In this document: piece by piece, positions 39,905-46,504 of the stretch | How the letters are laid out: each line of letters begins with the position of its first letter | Position numbering within the stretch: the first letter of the stretch is position 1 | DNA from: Streptococcus porci DSM 23759 | GTDB lineage: Bacteria > Bacillota > Bacilli > Lactobacillales > Streptococcaceae | NCBI RefSeq assembly: GCF_000423765.1 | Contig: NZ_AUIP01000006.1 | Location: 62,001-126,000 of the forward strand | Length of the DNA: 64,000 nt | Direction of reading: 5' to 3' | Program-made: the position numbers and the translations under genes | Notes under the pieces: model-generated | What the model was told of the DNA's origin: nothing | What the model saw: the letters and a program-made list of their open reading frames with translations, nothing else | Databases searched by the model: none

Positions 39905-40651
39905 TTATAATTTTAGTTCAGCAATTACTGCTTTGTGGTCTGATTTTATATAGTTTTCAAGGTGTTCTATCTTTGAAATAGGTCTATTTGAATAAATAAA
40001 ATCAACATGAGATTTTTTATCAATACATGTAATTTTATCTCCTACTTTTTCTTTGGCTATATTCCATCCATTATATTTATTCGATAGCTCTGTCCATGAA
40101 TTTTTTAACTGATTGTATTTTTCGTCACTTGAGAATTTATTTTTGTACGAATCGAAATAGTTTTTTAATGATTCTGTTCCGTCGTTAATATTCCAATCAC
40201 CAAACGCAAGATTGATATTATCTGAATTAGACCAATCTTTTATATAATCGAGAATCGTGTTAATCCCATATTCTTTTGACCGTTGGTTAGGTGCACCAGT
40301 AGGGAGATAAAAGCTATTAATATCGATTTTGTCCCCAACCAATCTTAAATTTCGATATTGAAGTGGGTGCTCTGTCAAAAGGGGAGCAACTTGTTTTAGA
40401 TTGTATTTTGTTAGAATTTCTGACTTTACCATGATTACAGTGGTCAACTGTGGCTTATTAAGTTCTAGTAAGTGTAAAGGAGAAAATACCTTATATTTTT
40501 CACTTTCTAGATATTTGATTTGGTGATTGTAGATTTCTGATATAGCAATAATGTCTAAATCACTTTCCAAAAGTTTTTTTGCGTTGCCAGTATTGCTATC
40601 TACTAAATTTGAATTTCTATAATTTTCAAAATTAAATGTGCCTATTTTCAT
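39905..40651 (-). CDS. Endonuclease/exonuclease/phosphatase (EEP)-fold enzyme
   Basis: A 248-residue protein with the EEP catalytic pattern: Asn in GTFNFEN, Glu in AISEIY, GDWNIND, HVDFIYS and the terminal SDHKAV. The fold covers nucleases, sphingomyelinases and phosphatases. No signal peptide is present, so a cytoplasmic nucleic-acid or small-phosphate substrate is likelier. It is transcribed from its own promoter near 40731-40726, beside a TGTACA site. It is the fourth phosphoesterase gene in the element. Confidence 0.8.
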   Translation of the reverse strand: MKIGTFNFENYRNSNLVDSNTGNAKKLLESDLDIIAISEIYNHQIKYLESEKYKVFSPLHLLELNKPQLTTVIMVKSEILTKYNLKQVAPLLTEHPLQYRNLRLVGDKIDINSFYLPTGAPNQRSKEYGINTILDYIKDWSNSDNINLAFGDWNINDGTESLKNYFDSYKNKFSSDEKYNQLKNSWTELSNKYNGWNIAKEKVGDKITCIDKKSHVDFIYSNRPISKIEHLENYIKSDHKAVIAELKL

Positions 40652-40816
40652 CTTCGGCCTCCGTATATTTTTTTATAATCAAGAATCTCAATGTAAAAAA
40701 TACGATTGAGTGTTCTATTTGTAAACTATTATAACACAAAAACACAAAAACGCAACACAAAAATACATTTTTTTTGTACATTTTTTATTTAAAAATTTCA
40801 ATTGATTGTGGTGAAA

Positions 40817-41326
40817 TTAATACTTAATAAATTTATTCTTAAAATCCCAAAGAAGATTTGTCAAAGTATCGTAGTTAACAGGAGCGACAATTTCCGATAG
40901 ATTCTTTTGAAGTTCTATAAATTGTTTCTCAAATGCGTCTTCAGATATCAGTTCATCATTTTGTGTTTGATATGAAAGTAGTGCAGCTTTTAAGATATAC
41001 TTTAGGCAGACCCCAAGTGTAACACTTCTAGTATTTGTAGCAGAGGGGAGAATGTTTTTATACTGCTTAATCCCTGAGGCTACTCTATCACTGATATCCA
41101 CGTTTATTTTTAACTCTTTTTCTTCAACAGGATAAATATTGTTTAGAGGAATTGAATTATCCTGTACAACTTTTTTCCAGTTAGTAACGTTTTGTGTTGA
41201 ATCAAAGGCTTTGGCAATAATAATTGCTTTAGTAATGTGTGTGTCAGATTCTTGTTCATAAATTTTACGTAGTTCGCGAATGTAAAATGCTGATTCTGCT
41301 GAAATTCGTACTTGAAATTTGCTCAT
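40817..41326 (-). CDS. Probable regulator with two ribbon-helix-helix-like units
   Basis: A 169-residue protein; the ATG at 41326 behind AGGAG was chosen over an upstream one. The N-terminus (KFQVRISAESAFYIRELRK, then a second helix) has the strand-helix-helix pattern of ribbon-helix-helix DNA-binding proteins. A second similar unit (LKINVDISDRVASGIKQYK, then CLKYILKAALLSY) follows at about residue 75. A palindrome AATTGTACAATT lies in its own leader, so it is the best candidate for the protein binding the TGTACA sites. This assignment is inferred from pattern and position. Confidence 0.55.
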   Translation of the reverse strand: MSKFQVRISAESAFYIRELRKIYEQESDTHITKAIIIAKAFDSTQNVTNWKKVVQDNSIPLNNIYPVEEKELKINVDISDRVASGIKQYKNILPSATNTRSVTLGVCLKYILKAALLSYQTQNDELISEDAFEKQFIELQKNLSEIVAPVNYDTLTNLLWDFKNKFIKY

Positions 41327-41393
41327 TTTTTTCTCCTTTTTATATAAATTGTACAATTAAAATTCAATAATAGCAAATTTACTAATGTTATGA

Positions 41394-41421
41394 TTGAAAT
41401 AATATTGCAAAATGCTATACT
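41394..41421 (+). promoter_or_regulatory. Promoter of the type I toxin mRNA
   Basis: TTGAAA (41394-41399), a 16-base spacer and TATACT (41416-41421) with an upstream TG (extended -10) read toward the toxin gene. The mRNA would start near 41428. Confidence 0.65.
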
Positions 41422-41522
41422 AGTATCGTAAAGAAGTAAAGACGGTGGTTGCTATTTCGAAAGGTAGGTGGTGCCTATGTGCATAACCAGTAAAATCCTA
41501 TTAGAAAGGAGCGACCAACATT

Positions 41523-41624
41523 TTGTCGACTTTTGAAGTATTGACGCTTATGTTTGTAGCTGGTAACTTCGTTATCTCGCTTGTAAAGTTGATACTTGAA
41601 CTTGTTAAAACGACAAAAAAATAG
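41523..41624 (+). CDS. Holin-like toxin peptide of a type I toxin-antitoxin locus
   Basis: A 33-residue peptide starting with TTG (MSTFEVLTLMF...), one membrane helix (residues 4-28) and a basic end KTTKK. This matches the putative holin-like toxin family found on streptococcal and other Firmicute elements. AAAGGAG lies about 12 bases upstream. The 5' end of the mRNA (41439-41450) pairs perfectly over 12 bases with the 3' end (41678-41689), as in Fst/TxpA-type mRNAs, where this folding delays translation. An antisense RNA gene overlaps its 3' end. Confidence 0.78.
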   Translation: MSTFEVLTLMFVAGNFVISLVKLILELVKTTKK

Positions 41625-41735
41625 CCGTCTGTACTTTGGGCAGTCTGACGAGCTATCTTATATAGAATAAAGATTGTAACCACCGTCTTAAACGGCTTTA
41701 CATTGGGTGTTGTTCTTTGCGACACCCTTTTCTAT
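41615..41735 (-). ncRNA. Candidate antisense antitoxin RNA
   Basis: On the minus strand TTGCTT (about 41767-41762), a 16-base spacer and TACAAT form a promoter. About 118 bases later a strong terminator ends in seven T residues: an ATAGC...GCTAT stem spanning 41657-41622, T run to 41615. The RNA would be complementary to the end of the toxin frame, the 3' untranslated region and the toxin terminator, as for RatA or RNAII. Confidence 0.6.
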
Positions 41736-41738
41736 TTC
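41705..41738 (+). terminator. Terminator of the toxin mRNA
   Basis: A GGGTGT/ACACCC stem (41705-41710 with 41722-41727) followed by a T-rich tail ends the plus-strand toxin transcript. Confidence 0.65.
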
Positions 41739-41949
41739 ATTGTACCATTTTTACTCTAAAAAGCAAGTCATAACTTCTTTTTTGTTAGGCAAATTACTGA
41801 TATACCTGACTCGTATTGGTTTATTTTGTAGAATAAATTTGCCCTATTTAGATGAAATTACTTGAAATTAGTTGAGAACTAGTAAGTCTTTGGTAGTCAA
41901 AAATGGCTTGATTAAAGCTATTTGAGCTAGTTTAGTTACTAGGTTAGCC

Positions 41950-42000
41950 AAACCAGGTCTTAAGAAAGCACGTAAAGCTAGCCAGTTCTCTAAACGTTAA
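41950..42000 (+). repeat. Second att copy (rpsI 3'-end duplicate)
   Basis: 51 bases matching the rpsI 3' end at 31894-31944 with two differences. It ends element A and begins element B. It is followed by its own rpsI-like terminator, so it could restore rpsI if element A is excised. Confidence 0.9.
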
Positions 42001-42027
42001 GAAACGGCTACAAATCAACGTTTATGG

Positions 42028-42061
42028 ACACTCAAGAGTTTATTTCTTGGGTGTTTTTTTG
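42028..42061 (+). terminator. rpsI-type terminator after the second att copy
   Basis: A 9-bp stem with one G-T pair (42028-42036 with 42046-42054) and seven T residues. It corresponds to the terminator at 31971-32005 and would end rpsI transcription if element A were absent. Confidence 0.75.
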
Positions 42062-42145
42062 ATGAAAAAAGTACTTTGGTAATCCTTTTGGTAATCTTTC
42101 GAGACTTGGTTTTTGGTCAATATGAGGCTGAGCAATAAATCTAGT

Positions 42146-43300
42146 TCATTTAGCCTTATTAAGATACTCTGCAAATTTTGTAATTGACTGTTTTTCACCA
42201 GCTTTTGTAGCATGGCTATAAGTGTCTAAAGTCATCTGGCTGCTTGCATGGCCTAAGCGTTTAGCAGTATTGACTGGGTCAATTCCCATTTCAATCATCA
42301 AGGTTGCGTGAGTGTGTCTAAACCCATGTGGGCTAATCTTTTTAAGATTATGCTTACGTATAATACGTTTTAGAATATTGTTGATATAGTCAGCGTGTAA
42401 GGGTTCTATCTCACCATCTCGGTTGCAGTATGTAAACATAAATTCTTTGTCGAGAGAAAGAGGCTGTACTGATAATTGCCACTTTTCTCTGCTAGTTTCC
42501 TGTTTCCATTTGTTGAGGATAGAACAGGTTTCATCATCAAGATATATAGAGCGTACAGAGAATGTATTTTTAGTTCCTTTTTCAATGGCATGACCATCTA
42601 TTCTTCCTAAACTTTTGCTAACTGTTAATAGTTGATTTTCAGAATCAAAATCTTCCCACTTGAGAGCATATAGTTCTCCCTTGCGTAATCCGCTATAAGC
42701 TAATAATCGGAATAGCGCATAATGTTTATAGGGTTCATTTTCCAAAATAATTGTCAAAAATTGATGCAATTCGTTAACTGTCCAATAGTTCTCACTGACA
42801 GTTTTTTTGAGTTTAGGCATAATAACCTTGCTCATGGGATTTCGTTCAATATAATTCATATTAATGGCAAATTCAAATATTTTAGAAGTATAAGATTTGA
42901 TTTGCTTCATGTTTTTGAATGTCTTGGCTTTGTCAGTGATGAAGGTTTGACAGTCTAAAGGACTGATTTTTGAAATTTTCTTTTCTCCAAAAACAGGAAG
43001 AATATGTAGGCGATAAAGGTCGGCAGTTTTGACTGCAGTAGTTGCTTCAACAGTATCTTTATAAGCTTCATACCATCTTTGATAAAGCTCTTGGTAAGTG
43101 TAGGTTGTTTGAGCAGTAATATGGACAAAAGTTCCACTATTCAACTGATGATTAACAGCAGTTTCATGAGCTTTGGCAGCTTTACGCGTCTTGAACCCTC
43201 GTTTAGTATAATATTTTTTCTTACCGTAGTCGTTTAGACCAAGGTAAACTTTAACAAAATAGGTGATTCCTTTTGTAGATTGGTACTTGTGTACAGACAT
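42146..43300 (-). CDS. Tyrosine recombinase, integrase of element B
   Basis: A 384-residue integrase with an N-terminal AP2-like arm domain (QSTKGITYFVKVY...), a core-binding domain and a catalytic domain with SGLRKGEL (Arg), HGFRHTHA (HxxR), LGHASS (His) and DTYSHATKAG (Tyr). It belongs to the Tn916/phage-type group and is distinct from the element A integrase. It lies 145 bases from the second att copy, the same orientation as in element A. GGAG precedes the ATG. Confidence 0.94.
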   Translation of the reverse strand: MSVHKYQSTKGITYFVKVYLGLNDYGKKKYYTKRGFKTRKAAKAHETAVNHQLNSGTFVHITAQTTYTYQELYQRWYEAYKDTVEATTAVKTADLYRLHILPVFGEKKISKISPLDCQTFITDKAKTFKNMKQIKSYTSKIFEFAINMNYIERNPMSKVIMPKLKKTVSENYWTVNELHQFLTIILENEPYKHYALFRLLAYSGLRKGELYALKWEDFDSENQLLTVSKSLGRIDGHAIEKGTKNTFSVRSIYLDDETCSILNKWKQETSREKWQLSVQPLSLDKEFMFTYCNRDGEIEPLHADYINNILKRIIRKHNLKKISPHGFRHTHATLMIEMGIDPVNTAKRLGHASSQMTLDTYSHATKAGEKQSITKFAEYLNKAK

Positions 43301-43321
43301 AACAGTTCTCCGTTTCTAAGT

Positions 43322-43348
43322 TTTCGGAGCTTATGTAATTGAGAAATA
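43322..43348 (+). repeat. 27-bp direct repeat, copy 1
   Basis: TTTCGGAGCTTATGTAATTG and the following seven bases recur at 43982-44008 with 25 of 27 identical. This copy lies between the repressor stop and the integrase start. Confidence 0.85.
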
Positions 43349-43353
43349 TTAGT

Positions 43354-43872
43354 CTATTTTCTGTCGCGATCTGCTCGTCTAATTTGAAACTCTTCAGTTT
43401 GTATCCACGTTTTCCAAATATCCGATTTTTGGCCTTGGTTATTCATAAACTTAATTAAGTCATTGATAAACGTTTCTTCATAATCCACCAAGTAGTTAGA
43501 AAGAATACGTCTAAAGTCATCTGAGAAAACCTCGTTTAAGGGCATAGACAAATGAATTTCTCCAAGCTCGATACTTTTCTTAAGTTTTTCCATATCACTC
43601 TTAAAAGGCGTTACAGAAGTAATTTCGGATATTTTAAAACTATCAGCGACTATCTTCAGTTTTGATGGAGCGTGTTTCTCATCATCAATCCCAAGGATGT
43701 ATGCTACTGAGACACCAAAATAGTCAGCCAGTTTTTGAGCATTTTCTTTTTTTGGCTTTCGTATTCCTTGGTTATAGCTAGATAATGTTGGATAGGATAT
43801 ATCTAGTGTTTCACTGATACTTTTTATTTTTTTGCCACTTTCTTCGATAAGTTTAGCTATATTATTAGTCAT
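43354..43872 (-). CDS. CI/Cro-like repressor of element B
   Basis: A 172-residue protein with an N-terminal XRE helix-turn-helix (SISETLDISYPTLSSYNQGI, about residues 16-36) and VSVAYILGIDDE after it. The C-terminal part has no recognised peptidase motif. It diverges from the replication/mobilization genes across a promoter region with repeated dyads, so it probably controls excision and replication of the element. AGGAGG precedes the ATG. Confidence 0.88.
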   Translation of the reverse strand: MTNNIAKLIEESGKKIKSISETLDISYPTLSSYNQGIRKPKKENAQKLADYFGVSVAYILGIDDEKHAPSKLKIVADSFKISEITSVTPFKSDMEKLKKSIELGEIHLSMPLNEVFSDDFRRILSNYLVDYEETFINDLIKFMNNQGQKSDIWKTWIQTEEFQIRRADRDRK

Positions 43873-43904
43873 AGTTACCTCCTAGTTGATATTTTAACAC
43901 ATTT

Positions 43905-43978
43905 AATACAAAAAGTATAATGCCACTTGACAAGAATACAAAAAGTATTTATAATTTAAAATGTATAATAAAATATAC
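43905..43978. promoter_or_regulatory. Divergent promoter and operator region of element B
   Basis: Plus strand: TTGACA (43927-43932), 17 bases, TATAAT (43950-43955), a perfect consensus. Minus strand: TTGTAT and TATACT (43919-43914) for the repressor. Two identical dyads ATAC-N5-GTAT lie at 43906-43918 (over the repressor -10) and 43936-43948 (in the plus-promoter spacer), 30 bp apart. A further GTATA/TATAC dyad is at 43963-43978. The layout is that of a phage-like repressor switch. Confidence 0.75.
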
Positions 43979-43981
43979 AAA

Positions 43982-44008
43982 TTTCGGAGTTTATTTAATT
44001 GAGAAATA
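43982..44008 (+). repeat. 27-bp direct repeat, copy 2
   Basis: Second copy of the repeat at 43322-43348, here in the leader of the plus-strand operon. The two copies bracket the repressor gene and its operators exactly. Confidence 0.85.
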
Positions 44009-44024
44009 GAAACGAGGTAATAAT

Positions 44025-44288
44025 ATGTCTGAAGAAGCGACTTTAGTTGTTCAACTTCCCAAGGTTTTGGAAAAACAATTAAGGGCACATTATGATGAAA
44101 TGGTTTCTACAGCTATTGAAAGAGCGCTAGAGGATAAAGAATTATATAAACCTATGGTTCGGATGGCAGCCCTTTCTAGATGGCTTGATGTGTCAACGAC
44201 AACCCTTCAAAAGTGGACGCGTGAAGGAATGCCTACAATGGTTATTGATGGTGTGACTCTGTACGATAAACGTGCGGTTACACGTTAG
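44025..44288 (+). CDS. Excisionase-like HTH protein, probably shortened by a nonsense codon
   Basis: An 87-residue protein whose second half (MAALSRWLDVSTTTLQKW, then MVIDGVTLYDKRAVTR) is a MerR/excisionase-like helix-turn-helix. The stop TAG at 44286-44288 is followed in frame by LKQYER and a TGA at 44307. Related proteins usually read RWLKQYE here, so TAG probably replaces TGG and removes about seven residues. GAGG precedes the ATG. Confidence 0.75.
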   Translation: MSEEATLVVQLPKVLEKQLRAHYDEMVSTAIERALEDKELYKPMVRMAALSRWLDVSTTTLQKWTREGMPTMVIDGVTLYDKRAVTR

Positions 44289-44317
44289 TTGAAGCAATAT
44301 GAAAGATGAGGTAAAGG

Positions 44318-45142
44318 ATGGCTAATAGACGAATGTTGAGTAAAACGGTAGTACAGACACAACGATTTTTACGCCTACCACTTGAAGCGCAGGCGCTTTA
44401 CTGTCACTTGGTAGTCAATGCAGATGATGATGGTATTGTTGAAGCTTTTCCTGTTATGCGAATGATCAACGCTAATGAGGACAGTTTGAATTTATTAACT
44501 CTTAAGCAGTATTTACTCTTGTTAAACAATGAAATGGTTTACTTTATCAAGGATTTCTTTGAGCAGAATACCATCAAAGCAGATCGTTACACACCGAGTA
44601 GTCATCGTCAACTTCTTATAGATTATCTGAAGGATAATCAGTTGTTGGAGAATTTAAATTTAGGTCCACGCTTGATTAATTATCTTCAAAATACTAGGCT
44701 CCAAGTTGGAGCCAGTCTGGATCCAGATGGGAACCGCAATATAATTAAAGATAAGATAAGTAAAGATAGGATAGGGAAAGATAAGTTAAGTCAAGATAAG
44801 ATAGGATTAGATAATGATCCAATCTCATCACGACTGACTGATGACATCTGGTTAATGGAAACACTATGGCATCGAGAATTAACCCGACAGGAAAAAGTAT
44901 TACTAGAAGGATTAACAGTTAGTGATTCTTTATTGCAGTTAGCTATTCACAAAACAGCTGAGCTTGAGCCAAAAAAACAAAACATGAGTTATGTCAAAGG
45001 GATACTAATGAATTGGGAAGCTAGAGGGTTTATAACTGCTGACCAAGTGATAGCGTCTGAAAAAGACTACCGTCCATTAGAAATTTCAAATGTGGAAGTA
45101 TCTGAAGATTTCATAGCAGCTATGGATATATGGAAAGATTAG
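44318..45142 (+). CDS. DnaD-like replication protein of element B
   Basis: A 274-residue protein. The N-terminal domain (RRMLSKTVVQTQRFLRLP, about residues 1-110) is the winged-helix region common to phage and plasmid replication proteins, and the C-terminal part (about 180-250) resembles a DnaD helical domain. The linker (about residues 143-167) is built of five-residue repeats (IKDKI SKDRI GKDKL SQDKI) encoded by 15-bp repeats. It probably initiates replication of the excised element at these repeats. Confidence 0.8.
   Translation: MANRRMLSKTVVQTQRFLRLPLEAQALYCHLVVNADDDGIVEAFPVMRMINANEDSLNLLTLKQYLLLLNNEMVYFIKDFFEQNTIKADRYTPSSHRQLLIDYLKDNQLLENLNLGPRLINYLQNTRLQVGASLDPDGNRNIIKDKISKDRIGKDKLSQDKIGLDNDPISSRLTDDIWLMETLWHRELTRQEKVLLEGLTVSDSLLQLAIHKTAELEPKKQNMSYVKGILMNWEARGFITADQVIASEKDYRPLEISNVEVSEDFIAAMDIWKD
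44746..44820 (+). repeat. Tandem 15-bp repeats inside the replication gene
   Basis: Four units of 15 bases (44746-44760, 44761-44775, 44776-44790, 44791-44805; consensus TAAAGATAAGATAAG with few changes) and a degenerate fifth. Iteron-like repeats inside an initiator gene are known from RepA_N plasmids and phage replication modules, where they form the origin. Confidence 0.7.
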
Positions 45143-45156
45143 AAGGATAACTAGTG

Positions 45157-45447
45157 ATGACAGTATATTATCAATTAGAAAATATGTTAGTGGCTGGATT
45201 TAAGTCACAAGAGGAGTACGACCGCTATCAGGCTCTCAAGAGAGACTATGAAGGGGAGTCAGAAGACTACAGCTTTTCTATTAGAGAAATCACCAATCAG
45301 ATTGAAATCATTTGTCAGACCTCAGAGAATGATTTTCCGAACTTATCAGAAGCATTAATGATTGATTATTTAGAACTGGTAGGAGAGTTGAAACGATATG
45401 ATACTAATCAGGCAGACAGGTATTTAGGGATGGTTCGTCATGTCTGA
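45157..45447 (+). CDS. Hypothetical protein of element B
   Basis: A 96-residue acidic, helical protein (ATG at 45157 chosen over GTG at 45154; AAGGA upstream). The family is not recognised. Small proteins of this kind often precede mobC in such elements. It overlaps the first MobC-like gene by 8 bases. Confidence 0.55.
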   Translation: MTVYYQLENMLVAGFKSQEEYDRYQALKRDYEGESEDYSFSIREITNQIEIICQTSENDFPNLSEALMIDYLELVGELKRYDTNQADRYLGMVRHV

Positions 45448-45802
45448 ACGTATTAGAACTATATTAAAGAAGTTTTATGTGACGGAATTGCAGAATGAAG
45501 TACTTAATCAACTAGTAAATGATACAGGCTTACAAACATTCTCTAATTACGCTCGTCGGGTGCTTTTTAAGGAAACGTCACTCTTTATTCAATTTGATGA
45601 ATCTCAGTTTGATGAATTGATTTATTCTCTAAGACGTATTCAAAATAATTTAAGGCAATTATCTAAAATTGCAGAGCAGTCTCAAGATAGTCAAGTCTAC
45701 AGAGCTATGGACTATAGCAGAAGGTTAGTTTCACATTATGAAAAGGAGTTAACTCGTTACCACAATAAAAAGAAACGGAAATTATTATCTAAGGGAGCTT
45801 AA
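45440..45802 (+). CDS. MobC-like relaxosome protein 1
   Basis: A 120-residue basic protein with an N-terminal ribbon-helix-helix region (ILKKFYVTELQNEVLNQL, SNYARRVLF) and a helical tail (LRRIQNNLRQLSKIAEQ), the pattern of MobC accessory proteins that bind oriT with a relaxase. It is followed by a second MobC-like gene at a TAATG overlap. Confidence 0.7.
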   Translation: MSERIRTILKKFYVTELQNEVLNQLVNDTGLQTFSNYARRVLFKETSLFIQFDESQFDELIYSLRRIQNNLRQLSKIAEQSQDSQVYRAMDYSRRLVSHYEKELTRYHNKKKRKLLSKGA

Positions 45803-46158
45803 TGGATAAAAATAGAATTAGAAATGTTGTTAAACAAGTCTTTTTGTCTGAAGAAGAAAATCAAAAATTGTTAAAGCGAATGAAGCAAGATGGCTTTTCA
45901 AACTTTTCTATTTTTGCTAGAAAGCAATTGTTGAAACCTGATTTTGAAACATGGCTAGTAAGCTTTCCGGAATATCAGACTCTGACGAATAGATTGCTAT
46001 TTATTGGCAGAACAATTAATTCTATTGCCAAGAGTGCGACCCAGTTTGGGAAAATCTCTCCGCAAGACTTGATGGAATTAGGTCAGCTGATGGAGGAACT
46101 TGTTGAACATGTAGAGAAGCAAATCAGGGAAGATAAGCAACGAGTAGCTAAGAAGTGA
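45802..46158 (+). CDS. MobC-like relaxosome protein 2
   Basis: A 118-residue MobC-family protein, with VFLSEEENQKLLKRMKQDGF and SIFARKQLL at the N-terminus and the RTINSIAKSATQFG helix typical of PF05713. It is related in layout to the preceding protein. In intact elements a relaxase gene follows; here the next 346 bases are non-coding and then hsdM begins. Confidence 0.8.
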   Translation: MDKNRIRNVVKQVFLSEEENQKLLKRMKQDGFSNFSIFARKQLLKPDFETWLVSFPEYQTLTNRLLFIGRTINSIAKSATQFGKISPQDLMELGQLMEELVEHVEKQIREDKQRVAKK

Positions 46159-46203
46159 TAGTACTCCAGTAATTTTGGCAGCATAGTTTTAAAATAAGAT
46201 AGC

Positions 46204-46232
46204 AAAAACGCTGATGGTGGTCAGTGTTTTTT
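46204..46232 (+). terminator. Terminator of the element B mobilization operon
   Basis: An 11-bp stem with one G-T pair (46204-46214 with 46221-46231) and a six-T run lies 46 bases after the second mobC-like gene. Confidence 0.75.
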
Positions 46233-46254
46233 ATTATGTCGTCATAAAAAATCC

Positions 46255-46430
46255 TTGTACGGACAATGTGCGGCACCGTATAAAGTACGGTTATGTCCTT
46301 AGAATGTTAAAAGGTCTTTGCGAGCTCAGATAGTGTATACACACTATCGTAAAAAACAAACATCAGCAAAGGTCAGTGTGACCCTTTTGAGGTGATGTTC
46401 GTTTTTTATATCTGGGGAGAATCCCCAGGC
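46255..46430. other. Hairpin-rich region, candidate oriT of element B
   Basis: Four inverted repeats follow one another. The first is ACCGTA/TACGGT (46275-46280 with 46286-46291) nested in GGACA/TGTCC. The second is an 8-bp stem GATAGTGT/ACACTATC (46329-46336 with 46341-46348). The third is a long imperfect stem from about 46350 to 46408, and the fourth is CTGGGGA/TCCCCAG (46412-46418 with 46422-46428). This density next to mobC genes suggests a transfer origin. No nick site was recognised. An extended -10 (TGGTATAAT, to 46474) for hsdM follows. Confidence 0.5.
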
Positions 46431-46504
46431 CCCTTGAGAAATAGTTCGAGATAAGGGTTTGAAAATGGTATAATAGAGAAAACAAAACAATTTGGGAGTG
46501 TAAA

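Larger units (their letters stand above)
31945..42000. mobile_element. Element A: integrative and probably mobilizable element at rpsI
   Basis: About 10 kb bounded by direct repeats of the rpsI 3' end. It encodes a tyrosine integrase, an excisionase-like protein, an HUH Rep/relaxase-like initiator and an FtsK/TcpA-like ATPase but no secretion channel, the content of a streptococcal integrative mobilizable element that borrows a helper conjugation system. Cargo comprises calcineurin-like phosphoesterases, an EEP-fold enzyme and a type I toxin locus. Nearly all genes are on the minus strand. Confidence 0.85.
42001..46504. mobile_element. Element B: truncated integrative element next to the second att copy
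   Basis: Integrase, CI-like repressor, excisionase-like protein, DnaD-like replication protein and two MobC-like proteins in the order seen in small streptococcal mobilizable elements. No relaxase, coupling protein or third rpsI att copy was found to its right. The region instead runs into hsdM, a rearranged hsdS and a truncated surface protein. The right border is uncertain; hsdM-hsdS may be cargo of B or later arrivals. Confidence 0.7.

Noticed and set aside
41501..41725. A 74-codon minus-strand frame over the toxin locus
   Set aside because: It has no ribosome-binding site and is the complement of the toxin gene and its untranslated regions; the plus-strand peptide and antisense RNA explain the sequence better.
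32052..46158. Prophage interpretation of the integrase/repressor region
   Set aside because: No capsid, tail, terminase, holin-lysin or packaging genes are present; the FtsK-like ATPase, HUH Rep and MobC-like genes indicate mobilizable elements.
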